Shown: positions 37,782 to 46,265 of the stretch, piece after piece | Numbering within the stretch: the stretch's first letter is position 1 | How the letters are laid out: the number at the start of each line of letters is the position of its first letter | DNA from: Bacteroidaceae bacterium | GTDB taxonomy: Bacteria > Bacteroidota > Bacteroidia > Bacteroidales > Bacteroidaceae | Assembly (NCBI GenBank): GCA_017651315.1 | Contig: JAGCDE010000030.1 | Location: 94,360-158,359, forward strand | DNA: 64,000 bases | Direction of reading: 5' to 3' | Notes under the pieces: model-generated | The model's input: the letters and a program-made list of their open reading frames with translations, nothing else | Database searches by the model: none | What the model was told of the DNA's origin: nothing | Translations under genes and position numbers: made by a program

Positions 37782-37807
37782 ACTATTCAATATAGTTGTT
37801 ATATTTG
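37782..37807 (+). promoter_or_regulatory. BlaI operon promoter with candidate operator
   Basis: The -7 element TATATTTG (37800-37807) matches TAnnTTTG, 65 bases before the ATG. Directly upstream ACTAT-TCAAT-ATAGT (37782-37796) is a perfect 5-bp inverted repeat, well placed to be the BlaI dimer site. Operator identity is inferred from position only. Confidence 0.4.
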
Positions 37808-37872
37808 TCGCGTCAAGAAGAACGTGACACAAAATCTTCAGGTAACATAAACATTAACATAACTGAAACAAT

Positions 37873-38232
37873 ATGAAACGATTAAGCAAGAGAGAAGAAG
37901 AGATTATGGAAATTTTCTGGCAGAAAGGAGCAATGACCGTCAATGAACTGCGTAAACTGTTACCCAACCCCAACCTGCATCAGAATACAGTCTCCACCCA
38001 GGTGCGCATACTTGAGTCAAACGGATTCCTGGCTCATGAGAAAGAGGGGATGGGATACAGATACCACGCAGCTGTCAGCCAGGATGAATACAGCAACAAT
38101 GCCATTGGCAGAATAGTCATGCACTGTTTTGAGAGTTCATACATTGATGCCGTATCAGCCCTTGTCAAGGACGACAAGATAACCGTCGATGAACTCAAGG
38201 CGTTGATTAAACGCATTGAGAAAGAAAAATGA
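37873..38232 (+). CDS. BlaI/MecI/CopY-family transcriptional repressor
   Basis: A 119-residue winged-helix repressor. The N-terminus LSKREEEIMEIFWQKGAMTVNELRKLLP is the family helix-turn-helix start, HQNTVSTQVRILESNGFLAHEKEGMGYRYHAAV is the recognition helix and wing, and the C-terminal helices (FESSYIDAVSALVKDDKITVDELKALI) form the dimer domain. In this family a membrane-bound M56 peptidase senses a signal and causes cleavage of the repressor; the M56 gene follows 52 bases downstream. Here the operon is not next to a recognisable beta-lactamase, so the signal is probably an envelope stress and not necessarily a drug. Confidence 0.92.
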   Translation: MKRLSKREEEIMEIFWQKGAMTVNELRKLLPNPNLHQNTVSTQVRILESNGFLAHEKEGMGYRYHAAVSQDEYSNNAIGRIVMHCFESSYIDAVSALVKDDKITVDELKALIKRIEKEK

Positions 38233-38284
38233 CGATTCTTCCTGATTCCCGATAAATCCTATCCATATAAGTCAAGACATAATA

Positions 38285-41269
38285 ATGACAACTTTTCTTT
38301 TATATCAGTTTAAGGTAGCGGTATTACTGGCTGCGCTCTTTCTGTCCTACCGCCTGCTGCTGAGCCGTGAAACGTTCCACCGGTTCAACCGTGCAGTGCT
38401 CATTACCATATCCCTGCTGTCCTTCATACTGCCGCTGATACATGTCACACGATACTCGTACAGGCCGCACGAATCCACTGAAGGTAAAGAATCACCCAAG
38501 GCGGAACAGGTATCTGAACAATACGTACAGCTGGAATCTCCCGCCATACAATTAGCGGAAGCCCAAGCCACGGAAAGAGTATCACAAGCCCAAGCCTATA
38601 ACCCACCAGATGCAGGAAAGACAAAAACAACGACCAACAGCTCAATACAGCAGGACGGCAATAACAGGGAAGAGACTGCTGTAGAAGCTGAGCAGCCTGT
38701 CAGACACAGTCTCGCCGGAAAAATGTTATTGACACTGTCTCTTATATACTGGACAGGTTTTATTGTAATAATTGTAAGCAAGGTCATGAAGATCCTGTCA
38801 ATGGGCAGGATAATAAATAAAGGCCGTTATGCCGACCGTACTGAAGGTTTTGATCTGATAGAATCGGACCAGGTTCCCCAGCCTCTGAACTGGATGCGGT
38901 ATATCGTAATGCCCAAGGAATGGTTAGAGAACCTTAACGCCTCGGTCTGGAAACACGAGACCGAACACGGACGCAAACGGCACTCACTGGACCTTCTCAT
39001 GGCGGATATAATGAATGCGTTCCAGTGGTTCAATCCTGTCGTGTATATCCTGAGGAAGGATTTTGAGCTGATCCATGAGTTCGAGGCTGACCATGCAGTC
39101 ATTGAGACCGGAGCCGATGCCCATGAATACAAGCTGATGCTCGTGGAGGCAGTTGCATCAAGCCGGGGCATCAGTCTCACCAACTGGCTCAGGCAGTCCA
39201 GCCTCAAGGAGAGGATTGACATGATGGACAAAAAGCCCTCAAAAGTCTGGAACAGGTTCAAAGCCCTTTTCGTACCGGCGATAGCGACGTTATTCCTTTT
39301 CCTCAATGCCGATGTCGTCAATGGCAAAAAGAACAACCCGGATTCCCGGGATTTAGAGAACAATGTGGTCTGGGTATTCAAAGGTGGCACCGCCAAGGTG
39401 AAGACAGGCGAATCCGAAACCGCGGACATGACAGTCGATGAGGTTCCAGGCTACCTGAAAAGGAGAAGGAGGAAAGGAGTGTCCCGCGTCACCCTGATGT
39501 ATATGTATGGCATTGCCGGACTTGAGGAAGTCCAGCCACTGGCAGAAAGGATCAGCGAATCCGGAATCAGGATTTCGGTCGCCAACAATGACGAAATGCT
39601 GGACAGAATCTATATGCCGCAATACCGTTGCGCCAGGATATTTGACGAAGGGAACGGCCGGTACTGTTTCGAACTGAACACCCGCACGACATACGAGAAC
39701 AGGAAAATCAGGCGTGAAGAAGGAATGGTAACCGGAAGCATATCCAATACCGCACAGAAATACGAACCTCCTGTCGAAACGCTGAAGATAACAGGCGACA
39801 TAGAGCTGATGAAAAAATGGATTGAAATGTTTGACGGTCATGGAGTGGCCATCTATCCTGAAGAGATGCCATACTCCGATGCCGAAGAGATAGCACAGAC
39901 TGCCTGGAAACGAGGCATCAACCAGGTGTCTATGGTTTCTAAGGCCGGACATATTGTCCTCATTCCCGAGGACAGCAGATGGACGGAACTCTATCCGGAC
40001 TGGAAGGCTGCCGACGTGAGTAATGAAAGGGAAAATATCATCAGGCGATATGTAAACCAGGGAAAGACCATATCAAACCCTAAAATCTTCTTCAATTCAA
40101 ATCCGAGAGACTTCAGAGTCACCCACGTAGTCAGGAAACCCGATGAACTTATAGTAATCTACTTTACACAGCAGAACGCTGACCTGTGGCTCACCGGATT
40201 CAACTCAATGGAACTGATCGCAGGAGACAGGAGATACAGGCAGACCGGCAACGAAGGTCTTACAGGTTTCGAGAAAGAGTACTTCTGGAGCCCCGATAAC
40301 GGCATATATTTGCAGACAATGCACTTTGAACCGATACCCGATGATGTCAAGGTCGTGAACATATTCAACAAGGATGTCAACGCTACGGTAATCAAGGGAC
40401 TCCAGGTTTCCGATGACCTTACATATTATGACAATATCAGGACAATCCGGGTTTTCGGATATGATGAGCTCAAGACCACACATTTAAATGAAAGCCAGAA
40501 AGACAATGTCAGGATAGACAGGATTGACCTCTCCGATGACGAGACCACAGTTTACCTGAGGATGGCCATATATCAGCCCCGCTCCTTCATGGGTTACGTG
40601 GGCAGTGACTTTACCCTCACGCTTCATGACGGTCAACAGGTCAAGCCCGTCCGCTTTGAAGGCGTGCCTGTTGACAGGGAGTTCGACCGTAACGGGGACC
40701 GTGTGGAAACGCCATTCCAGATTATCTTTCCACCTCTGCCCGATGACGCGTTCAACTATGAAAACGTCACGCTTACAGGAACAGTCTGCCATGAGCCCCT
40801 GAGGTTTGCACATCTGCAGGACAGCGAGATCTCTGACCTGAAATCCAATCTGCCGGAATTGCTGGAAGGTGACATGGAACAACTACTGCCATTTATTATG
40901 GCTTCTCTAAAGACACTCCTGCCCAATATAAACAAAAGCTATATGTTCGGTGACAATCCATCCGCTGTCTTCACGATGGAGCAGAGGGCTAAGCTCCTTC
41001 GCAGGCTTTCCATTCAGGAACAGGACCTGGACAGATATATCTCAGCCCAGGGTTATATAATCATCTACAGGGACCGGAACGTTTACATCTCAGACAAGGA
41101 ACATGCCATAATCGATACGGGCGGTTATCAGTTCATGCGGAGTGCCGGAGGGATTGCAGTCCCGGATAATCCCTATGAATACCTCAGGACGAAACCATTC
41201 ATCACTGTTGACGATGAGGGCAACTGGTACGTTTACGGCAGGAAAGCCGTATTGTGGGAAATCAACTGA
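38285..41269 (+). CDS. M56-family (BlaR1-like) membrane sensor metallopeptidase with long C-terminus
   Basis: A 994-residue protein. Four hydrophobic segments are visible, near residues 3-25, 33-53, 145-170 and 322-342. The zinc motif HETEH is at about 224-228, followed by the third-ligand region HEFEADHAV near 262, as in BlaR1/MecR1. Between membrane segments 2 and 3 lies a charged, Gln/Glu-rich loop. Beyond residue ~345 about 650 residues are predicted outside the membrane and match neither a penicillin-binding sensor domain nor a TonB C-terminal domain that I can recognise. With the BlaI-type repressor upstream it forms a two-gene signalling unit. The signal is unknown. Confidence 0.82.
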   Translation: MTTFLLYQFKVAVLLAALFLSYRLLLSRETFHRFNRAVLITISLLSFILPLIHVTRYSYRPHESTEGKESPKAEQVSEQYVQLESPAIQLAEAQATERVSQAQAYNPPDAGKTKTTTNSSIQQDGNNREETAVEAEQPVRHSLAGKMLLTLSLIYWTGFIVIIVSKVMKILSMGRIINKGRYADRTEGFDLIESDQVPQPLNWMRYIVMPKEWLENLNASVWKHETEHGRKRHSLDLLMADIMNAFQWFNPVVYILRKDFELIHEFEADHAVIETGADAHEYKLMLVEAVASSRGISLTNWLRQSSLKERIDMMDKKPSKVWNRFKALFVPAIATLFLFLNADVVNGKKNNPDSRDLENNVVWVFKGGTAKVKTGESETADMTVDEVPGYLKRRRRKGVSRVTLMYMYGIAGLEEVQPLAERISESGIRISVANNDEMLDRIYMPQYRCARIFDEGNGRYCFELNTRTTYENRKIRREEGMVTGSISNTAQKYEPPVETLKITGDIELMKKWIEMFDGHGVAIYPEEMPYSDAEEIAQTAWKRGINQVSMVSKAGHIVLIPEDSRWTELYPDWKAADVSNERENIIRRYVNQGKTISNPKIFFNSNPRDFRVTHVVRKPDELIVIYFTQQNADLWLTGFNSMELIAGDRRYRQTGNEGLTGFEKEYFWSPDNGIYLQTMHFEPIPDDVKVVNIFNKDVNATVIKGLQVSDDLTYYDNIRTIRVFGYDELKTTHLNESQKDNVRIDRIDLSDDETTVYLRMAIYQPRSFMGYVGSDFTLTLHDGQQVKPVRFEGVPVDREFDRNGDRVETPFQIIFPPLPDDAFNYENVTLTGTVCHEPLRFAHLQDSEISDLKSNLPELLEGDMEQLLPFIMASLKTLLPNINKSYMFGDNPSAVFTMEQRAKLLRRLSIQEQDLDRYISAQGYIIIYRDRNVYISDKEHAIIDTGGYQFMRSAGGIAVPDNPYEYLRTKPFITVDDEGNWYVYGRKAVLWEIN

Positions 41270-41286
41270 TGAAGTTCCGGAAAGGA

Positions 41287-41325
41287 AAAGAGAGCCGCAA
41301 CCCTTCACAAATTGCGGCTCTCTTT
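41287..41325. terminator. Bidirectional terminator between convergent genes
   Basis: A perfect 14-bp stem AAAGAGAGCCGCAA (41287-41300) with TTGCGGCTCTCTTT (41312-41325), loop 11 bases, with A-rich and T-rich ends. It separates the M56 gene and the esterase gene. Confidence 0.85.
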
Positions 41326-41346
41326 AATAGATGATAGTATCGAACG

Positions 41347-42405
41347 CTATTTCCTGGCCTTGGCGCGCTGGGCGTTCAGGAAGTCGGTCATCTTCTTGAG
41401 GTTCTCCTCGGAGTACATGCCCATTCCATGGCCCCCCTGCGGCTCGCGCACGATGTAGCTCTCCACTCCAGCCTTCTGCATCTGGTCATACAGATACTGG
41501 CTTACGCATGAGGCCACTACGAAGTCGGCATCGCCGTGGAAAATGTAACCGGCCACATCATCCTTATCTAAGAAACCGGATGCGCTCAGCAGCATGAACT
41601 TGTCCTCGTTGCCCTCTTTGGGTGCGCCGATGAGCTGCTCCTCGGGAGTGTTACCCTTGCCACCGAACACCATTGCGTTGCCGCACTCCATCTGCAGGAG
41701 TTCTGTCGGACCTGACCAGTCGCAGAACGCATTCACATAACTGGACTCCTTGGTGTAGGGGCCGACGCTTCCTTCAATATCATACTCGGCTTTTCCGTAC
41801 TTACCTGTCTTCACACCGTTGGACAGTGCCGTAACAGCCGACAGATGACCGCCTGACGAGAAACCGGAGGTGGCTATGAATGATGTGTCGAACTTATACT
41901 TGGCTGCGTTGGCACGGATGAAGCGGATAACAGCCTTAATGTCGTTCACCTGAGCTGGCCACTTGGCATCGGCTATTGAACGGTGGTTAGGGCAGACCAC
42001 TGCATAACCGGCATTGAGCAGAGCTGCGACAATGGTGCCTATGTCGGCAGAACCCTTTGAACTGTTGCTGCCCCATGCACTTCCATAGATATGTACGACA
42101 ACGGGATATTTGTCCTTCACCTCCTTGGGCAGGTATATGTCAAGAGTATGATAAACCTGACCGTCATCGCCTGCATAGTTGATGTCGGAGAATTTCTCTG
42201 AATACTCGGCCTGGGCTCCGCTCTGGGCGCCACCGAATCCGCCGAAACCGCCCATAGGCATACCGCCGCCGGGAAATCCTCCGCCACCACCGGGCATACC
42301 GCCACCGGGAAAACCACCGCCGGGGAATCCACCACCACCCGGGAACTGGGCAAAACATGTGAGCGACATCACTACAGCCGCCACAATAAGAATCTGTCTT
42401 TTCAT
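41347..42405 (-). CDS. Secreted alpha/beta-hydrolase esterase with Gly/Pro-rich linker
   Basis: A 352-residue protein: signal peptide (residues 1-19, ending FA), then a low-complexity stretch of about 40 residues made of PGGG, FPGG and GMPGG units, then an alpha/beta hydrolase domain (about residues 65-352). The domain shows the oxyanion loop HIYGSAWGSNSSKGSA, nucleophile elbow GFSSGGHLS, a FHGDADFVV acid region and a final histidine in QGGHGMGM. It resembles BD-FAE-like carbohydrate esterases, so plant-polysaccharide or acyl-ester hydrolysis is likely. A -7 candidate lies at 42468. The linker may tether it to the surface; there is no lipobox. Confidence 0.82.
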   Translation of the reverse strand: MKRQILIVAAVVMSLTCFAQFPGGGGFPGGGFPGGGMPGGGGGFPGGGMPMGGFGGFGGAQSGAQAEYSEKFSDINYAGDDGQVYHTLDIYLPKEVKDKYPVVVHIYGSAWGSNSSKGSADIGTIVAALLNAGYAVVCPNHRSIADAKWPAQVNDIKAVIRFIRANAAKYKFDTSFIATSGFSSGGHLSAVTALSNGVKTGKYGKAEYDIEGSVGPYTKESSYVNAFCDWSGPTELLQMECGNAMVFGGKGNTPEEQLIGAPKEGNEDKFMLLSASGFLDKDDVAGYIFHGDADFVVASCVSQYLYDQMQKAGVESYIVREPQGGHGMGMYSEENLKKMTDFLNAQRAKARK

Positions 42406-42467
42406 TTCTTTATTAATTAGTTTGAATGATTATAGTCCTTTTACCGTATAATACCTTATTAACAGCA

Positions 42468-42475
42468 CAAAGTTA
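42468..42475 (-). promoter_or_regulatory. Candidate -7 element for the esterase gene
   Basis: TAACTTTG on the minus strand matches TAnnTTTG, 63 bases before the ATG; a TTTA at 42497-42500 could be a weak -33 element at 21 bases. Confidence 0.45.
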
Positions 42476-42504
42476 AAAGCAAAAACTCCTTTACTGTAAA
42501 TTTT

Positions 42505-42987
42505 TCAGAAAATAATGTAGAACATCATGGTGACTGTCGTGATGAGCTTGATTCCGGTGCCGGCCATCACTCCCGCAAAAGCACCCAGCGCTGACTTGAA
42601 TGACGACCCTACCTCCTTCTTGCCGAAAGCGAGTTCGCCTATGAGTGCCCCGAAGAAACAACCTGCAATCATTCCTATAGCCTGGAATATTATTCCTGCC
42701 AGCAGACCGATCATCGCCCCCCAGCTGCCCGCTTTCGAACCTCCGGCCAGACGGGTGAACTTGGCTGGAATCAGATAATCAAGAACGGTCACGACTATGG
42801 TGATGGCCAGCCAAACCATCAGGCAGGTAAGCGTAATCTCATTGTCACTCTCAGCAATCCTCCGCCCGAAGAAAGCCAGCAACAGCCCTATCCAGCTAAT
42901 GGGAGGACCTGGCAGTCCGGGAACGATGCTTCCTATAATCCCCACTATTCCAAGTATTATGGCGAATACGATGAATGCCGTTGACAT
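42505..42987 (-). CDS. DUF456 family membrane protein
   Basis: A 160-residue hydrophobic protein with about four transmembrane segments and glycine-rich helices (VFAIILGIVGIIGSIVPGLPGPPISWIGLLL, then AGGSKAGSWGAMIGLLAGIIF). This is the DUF456 pattern, with the conserved VPGLPGP turn near residue 25 and the C-terminal ALGAFAGVMAGTGIKL segment. The family has no assigned function. It stands alone, upstream of the esterase gene and divergent from the DUF3109 gene. Confidence 0.85.
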   Translation of the reverse strand: MSTAFIVFAIILGIVGIIGSIVPGLPGPPISWIGLLLAFFGRRIAESDNEITLTCLMVWLAITIVVTVLDYLIPAKFTRLAGGSKAGSWGAMIGLLAGIIFQAIGMIAGCFFGALIGELAFGKKEVGSSFKSALGAFAGVMAGTGIKLITTVTMMFYIIF

Positions 42988-43028
42988 AGTACTACAGTTT
43001 TTGCTCCGCTAAGATAGACAAAAATGAT

Positions 43029-43036
43029 TATTTTTG
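43029..43036 (+). promoter_or_regulatory. Candidate -7 element for the DUF3109 gene
   Basis: TATTTTTG fits TAnnTTTG, 28 bases before the ATG. TTTG at 43000-43003 is 25 bases upstream, longer than usual. Confidence 0.5.
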
Positions 43037-43064
43037 CGCATTGAAAGAATCTTGATTGTCAGCT

Positions 43065-43646
43065 ATGGTTCAGATTCAGGATACTATAGTGTCATTCGAC
43101 GTGATTACCAAGGAGTTCTGCTGTGACCTCAGGAAATGTCACGGAGCCTGCTGCGTGGAAGGCGATGCCGGCGCACCCGTTACCGTGGAGGAGATAGCAC
43201 AGATTGAGGAACTGCTTCCGGTAATCAGGGATTCGCTTTCGGCCGATGCGCTCAAGGCGATAGAGGAGAAAGGCATAGCCTGTCCCGACCCTGAAGGAGA
43301 GCTGGTGACTCAGATCGTGAACGGCAAGGACTGCGTCTTCACCTGCCATGATGAGAACGGGTGCTGCCACTGCGCCATAGAAAAGGCTTACCATGAGGGA
43401 AAAGTGAGTTTCATGAAGCCCGTTTCCTGTCACCTCTACCCTATCCGCGTCAGGAAGCTTGGCGAGTACTGGGGACTCAACTATGACCGCTGGGATGTAT
43501 GCAGTGCCGCCCGGATAAAGGGACAGCGTGAACACATTCCGGTTTACCGTTACCTCAAGGAACCTCTTGTACGCCGATTCGGGAAGGAATGGTACGATGA
43601 GCTTGAGCTTACAGTGGAGGAAATGAAGAGACAGAACATTATTTGA
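43065..43646 (+). CDS. DUF3109 family cysteine-rich protein
   Basis: A 193-residue protein with many cysteines in paired motifs: FCCDLRKCHGACC near residue 18, then VFTCHDENGCCHCAIEKAYHEG near 100, VSCHLYPIRV and WDVCSAARIKG. The pattern is that of the DUF3109 / YkgJ-like metal-binding proteins, which probably hold an Fe-S cluster or zinc. Function unknown. The ATG at 43065 matches the family start MVQIQDTIVSFDV. A lipoprotein gene follows 24 bases after its stop. Confidence 0.85.
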   Translation: MVQIQDTIVSFDVITKEFCCDLRKCHGACCVEGDAGAPVTVEEIAQIEELLPVIRDSLSADALKAIEEKGIACPDPEGELVTQIVNGKDCVFTCHDENGCCHCAIEKAYHEGKVSFMKPVSCHLYPIRVRKLGEYWGLNYDRWDVCSAARIKGQREHIPVYRYLKEPLVRRFGKEWYDELELTVEEMKRQNII

Positions 43647-43670
43647 GACCATATAATGCAATCACCGCGT

Positions 43671-44408
43671 ATGAAAAAGAGTCTGATATATACCTTACTG
43701 CTTTCCCTTGCAGTGTCGGGGTGCACACCTAAGAAATATCACGAGCCTGCCTTCGGCGGGATGAAGGGACAGGTGGAGAGTGTCAAGAGTTGGTATCTGA
43801 TGCCGGATGTCTGGCGAGCGGGGACAAACAAGTCCCAGATAGAGCATATTACAGTGGCGGCATACGACCCTTCCGGTCAGGAGATATGCTCCGCCCTGCT
43901 TGACAGCCTTGAGAACATCCAGTCCGAGGCGGTGAACATATTCGACAACGGCATCTGCATACGCAGCACTGAAAAATCATACGGACTGCTTGTGGGAGAA
44001 CTGTCAATAGTCTCAGTCAAAGGCAGCACAGTCGAATATGACTATATGGCGGCCAACAAGACCATCCGTATGACCATAAAGGAACGATACAGGTTCAACA
44101 CGAGCCGTACCGTAATATACGAGGACGGGGTTGCAGTAAGCAAGCGTGTGATACGTACAGACCGTGACGGATACCCGGTGGATATTATTGTCAAGGACCT
44201 GATACATGGCACTGAAACACGGGATTTGAACACCTACGATGACAACCACAACATAGTGGAGAAACACTCTGTCTCCCCCGATGGAGAAGAGGTGCTGTTC
44301 ACATCCTATACGGAATTCGATGAAAAGGGCAACTGGACCGAAGCTTCTGTGGTGAATAAATACAACCTGCCGGTAAATGTTATCCGTCGTGAAATCAAAT
44401 ACTGGTAA
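43671..44408 (+). CDS. Hypothetical lipoprotein
   Basis: A 245-residue protein with a signal peptide ending in the lipobox VSGC (cysteine at about residue 18), so lipid-anchored in the envelope. The mature part begins TPKKYHEPAFGG and contains repeated beta-strand-like segments (VESVKSWYLMPDVW, TRTVIYEDGVAVSKR, TDRDGYPVDIIVKD, TEFDEKGNWTEASVVNKY) that resemble the RHS/YD-like or DUF4595-type repeat units common in Bacteroidetes. I do not recognise the family firmly. It is probably cotranscribed with the DUF3109 gene. Confidence 0.65.
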   Translation: MKKSLIYTLLLSLAVSGCTPKKYHEPAFGGMKGQVESVKSWYLMPDVWRAGTNKSQIEHITVAAYDPSGQEICSALLDSLENIQSEAVNIFDNGICIRSTEKSYGLLVGELSIVSVKGSTVEYDYMAANKTIRMTIKERYRFNTSRTVIYEDGVAVSKRVIRTDRDGYPVDIIVKDLIHGTETRDLNTYDDNHNIVEKHSVSPDGEEVLFTSYTEFDEKGNWTEASVVNKYNLPVNVIRREIKYW

Positions 44409-44415
44409 GAAACTG

Positions 44416-44445
44416 TTTGTATTTTAAAAAAAAGTAGTACCTTCG
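44416..44445 (+). promoter_or_regulatory. tRNA-Val promoter
   Basis: -33 TTTG (44416-44419) and -7 TACCTTCG (44438-44445) are 18 bases apart; the -7 element differs from TAnnTTTG by one base. The same TAGTACCTTCGC string precedes tRNA-Leu. Confidence 0.6.
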
Positions 44446-44472
44446 CATCCGCGTTCCGGAAGGACATTGCGG

Positions 44473-44547
44473 GTTTCGTTAGCTCAGCCGGTTCAGAGCG
44501 CTTGCTTCACACGCAAGAGGTCCGCGGTTCGAATCCGCGACGAAACA
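44473..44547 (+). tRNA. tRNA-Val (anticodon CAC)
   Basis: Acceptor GTTTCGT/ACGAAAC, D stem GCTC/GAGC, anticodon stem CTTGC/GCAAG with loop TTCACAC, T stem CGCGG/CCGCG. CCA is not encoded (ACAA follows). Confidence 0.95.
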
Positions 44548-44556
44548 CAAGCGATT

Positions 44557-44631
44557 GATCCTTTAGCTCAGTTGGTTTAGAGCGCTTGCTTGACAGGCAA
44601 GAGGTCAGCAGTTCAAATCTGCTAAGGATCA
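44557..44631 (+). tRNA. tRNA-Val (anticodon GAC)
   Basis: Acceptor GATCCTT/AAGGATC, anticodon stem CTTGC/GCAAG with loop TTGACAG, T stem AGCAG/CTGCT. It lies 9 bases after the first tRNA-Val and shares the same anticodon-stem sequence, so the two look like a tandem duplication. Confidence 0.95.
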
Positions 44632-44632
44632 C

Positions 44633-44668
44633 AACAAAAAAAACGGTCGTCTGACCGTTTTTTTTGTT
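44633..44668. terminator. Terminator after the tRNA-Val pair
   Basis: A perfect long stem with AAACGGTC and GACCGTTT around loop GTCT, flanked by A8 and T8 tracts that extend the pairing. It ends the tRNA transcript and can also end gpmI from the other strand. Confidence 0.85.
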
Positions 44669-44694
44669 GTAAACACCGTTGCTGCATCCCATGT

Positions 44695-46197
44695 TTATGA
44701 CACCAGCACCTTGCCTGTCATCTCCTCAGGTATGGGCAGGCCCATGATGGTGAGGATTGATGGAGCCACATCGGCCAGGATACCGGACTGCACCTTGGCA
44801 TCCTTGCGCGGGGTCACGTAGATGACCGGAACAGGATTCAGCGAGTGGGCGGTATTCGGCGTACCGTCGGGGTTGACGGCATTGTCGGCATTGCCGTGGT
44901 CGGCAATGATGATAGCCTCATAACCGTGCGCCTTTGCGGCCTCAATCACGTCATGCACACATGCATCGACAGCCACAACGGCCTTCTCTATAGCCTCATA
45001 CACACCGGTATGACCCACCATGTCACCATTGGCAAAGTTCACCACAATGAAATCATACTTGTCGGTGCCGATGGCCTCCACCAGACGGTCGCGTACAAGG
45101 TAGGCGCTCATCTCGGGCTGCAGGTCGTATGTGGCCACCTTGGGCGAAGGCACCAGGATACGGTCCTCGCCCTCGAACGGAAGCTCGCGCCCGCCGTTCA
45201 GGAAGAATGTCACGTGTGCGTATTTCTCAGTCTCGGCTATATGGAGCTGCTTCAGACCCTTGGAAGAGACATACTCACCAAGGGTGTTGTTCACGTTCTC
45301 CTTGTCAAACAGGATGTGCACTCCCGTGAACGAAGCGTCATACGGGGTCAGGCAGTAGTACTGCAGGCCGGGAATGGTGTGCATCCCCTCAGCATCCATG
45401 TCCTTCTGGGTGAGGACTATGGTCAGCTCCTTGGCACGGTCATTACGGAAGTTGAAGAAGATAACTGCATCGCCATCCTCTATACGGCTGTCATACGCCT
45501 CGTTCACGATAGGCTTCATGAACTCGTCGGTCACGCCCTCGGAGTAGGATTCCTCCACAGCCTTGACCATGTCGGAGGCTTTGCGTCCCTCACCGCCCAC
45601 AAGCTGGTCGTACGCTATCTTGACACGCTCCCAGCGCTTGTCACGGTCCATTGCATAGTAGCGGCCTATTATGGAGGCCACCTTGTCACCGCGCTTCACG
45701 AGCTGGTCAATGAATCCCTTGCCGCTCTTGGGGTCGGTGTCACGGCCATCCATGAAACAGTGAACGTATGCCTTGTCAATGCCGTACTCGCGTGCAATGT
45801 CGGTCAGGCAGAACAGATGCTCCAATGAGCTGTGGACACCTCCGTCCGACACCAGTCCCATCAGGTGCAGTTTCTTGCCGCTCTCCTTGGCATAGCTGTA
45901 AGCCGAGATAATCTCCTTGTTCTGACGGATGCTGCCGTCGGCAATGGCACGGTTCACCTTCACAAGGTCCTGATACACCACACGGCCGGCACCAATGTTG
46001 AGGTGACCCACCTCCGAGTTACCCATCTGGCCGTCAGGAAGGCCCACGTTCTCGCCGCTTGCCAAAAGCTGCGAATGCGGGTAATTGGCATTCAGGTAAT
46101 CCATATAAGGAGTCGGGGTGTTGAAAATCACATCGGCCTTGGAGCGGTTACCAATACCCCAGCCGTCAAGAATCATAAGAAGTGCTTTCTGTTTCAT
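44695..46197 (-). CDS. gpmI: 2,3-bisphosphoglycerate-independent phosphoglycerate mutase
   Basis: A 500-residue glycolytic enzyme of the alkaline-phosphatase superfamily that interconverts 3- and 2-phosphoglycerate using two manganese ions. The N-terminus [10 protein letters not shown] holds the first metal aspartate, [15 protein letters not shown] near residue 61 holds the phospho-serine, SLEHLFCL and [13 protein letters not shown] line the substrate domain, and [28 protein letters not shown] holds the remaining metal ligands. Length and motifs are normal. It lies downstream of a lipoprotein gene terminator; no clear promoter of its own is visible in the 68-base gap. Confidence 0.97.
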   Translation of the reverse strand: MKQKALLMILDGWGIGNRSKADVIFNTPTPYMDYLNANYPHSQLLASGENVGLPDGQMGNSEVGHLNIGAGRVVYQDLVKVNRAIADGSIRQNKEIISAYSYAKESGKKLHLMGLVSDGGVHSSLEHLFCLTDIAREYGIDKAYVHCFMDGRDTDPKSGKGFIDQLVKRGDKVASIIGRYYAMDRDKRWERVKIAYDQLVGGEGRKASDMVKAVEESYSEGVTDEFMKPIVNEAYDSRIEDGDAVIFFNFRNDRAKELTIVLTQKDMDAEGMHTIPGLQYYCLTPYDASFTGVHILFDKENVNNTLGEYVSSKGLKQLHIAETEKYAHVTFFLNGGRELPFEGEDRILVPSPKVATYDLQPEMSAYLVRDRLVEAIGTDKYDFIVVNFANGDMVGHTGVYEAIEKAVVAVDACVHDVIEAAKAHGYEAIIIADHGNADNAVNPDGTPNTAHSLNPVPVIYVTPRKDAKVQSGILADVAPSILTIMGLPIPEEMTGKVLVS

Positions 46198-46216
46198 TTA
46201 TCTGTGTTTGTTTTTT

Positions 46217-46244
46217 AAAAAGAGGTCACCGACTGGCGACCTCT
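46217..46244 (-). terminator. Terminator of the gene at 46266
   Basis: On the minus strand a 10-bp stem (AGAGGTCGCC with GGTGACCTCT, one G-T pair, loop AGTC) is followed by TTTTT. It lies about 20 bases after the stop of the lipoprotein gene and 24 bases before gpmI. Confidence 0.75.
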
Positions 46245-46265
46245 CCTGTTAATGCAGTGTATTTG

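Noticed and set aside
42235-42345. Tandem GC-rich repeats that might suggest a CRISPR-like array
   Set aside because: The units are short, in frame and code for Gly/Pro residues of the esterase linker; no spacers of constant length.
44845-45828. Open frame of 327 codons on the plus strand
   Set aside because: It is the complement of gpmI, whose active-site motifs are all intact on the other strand.
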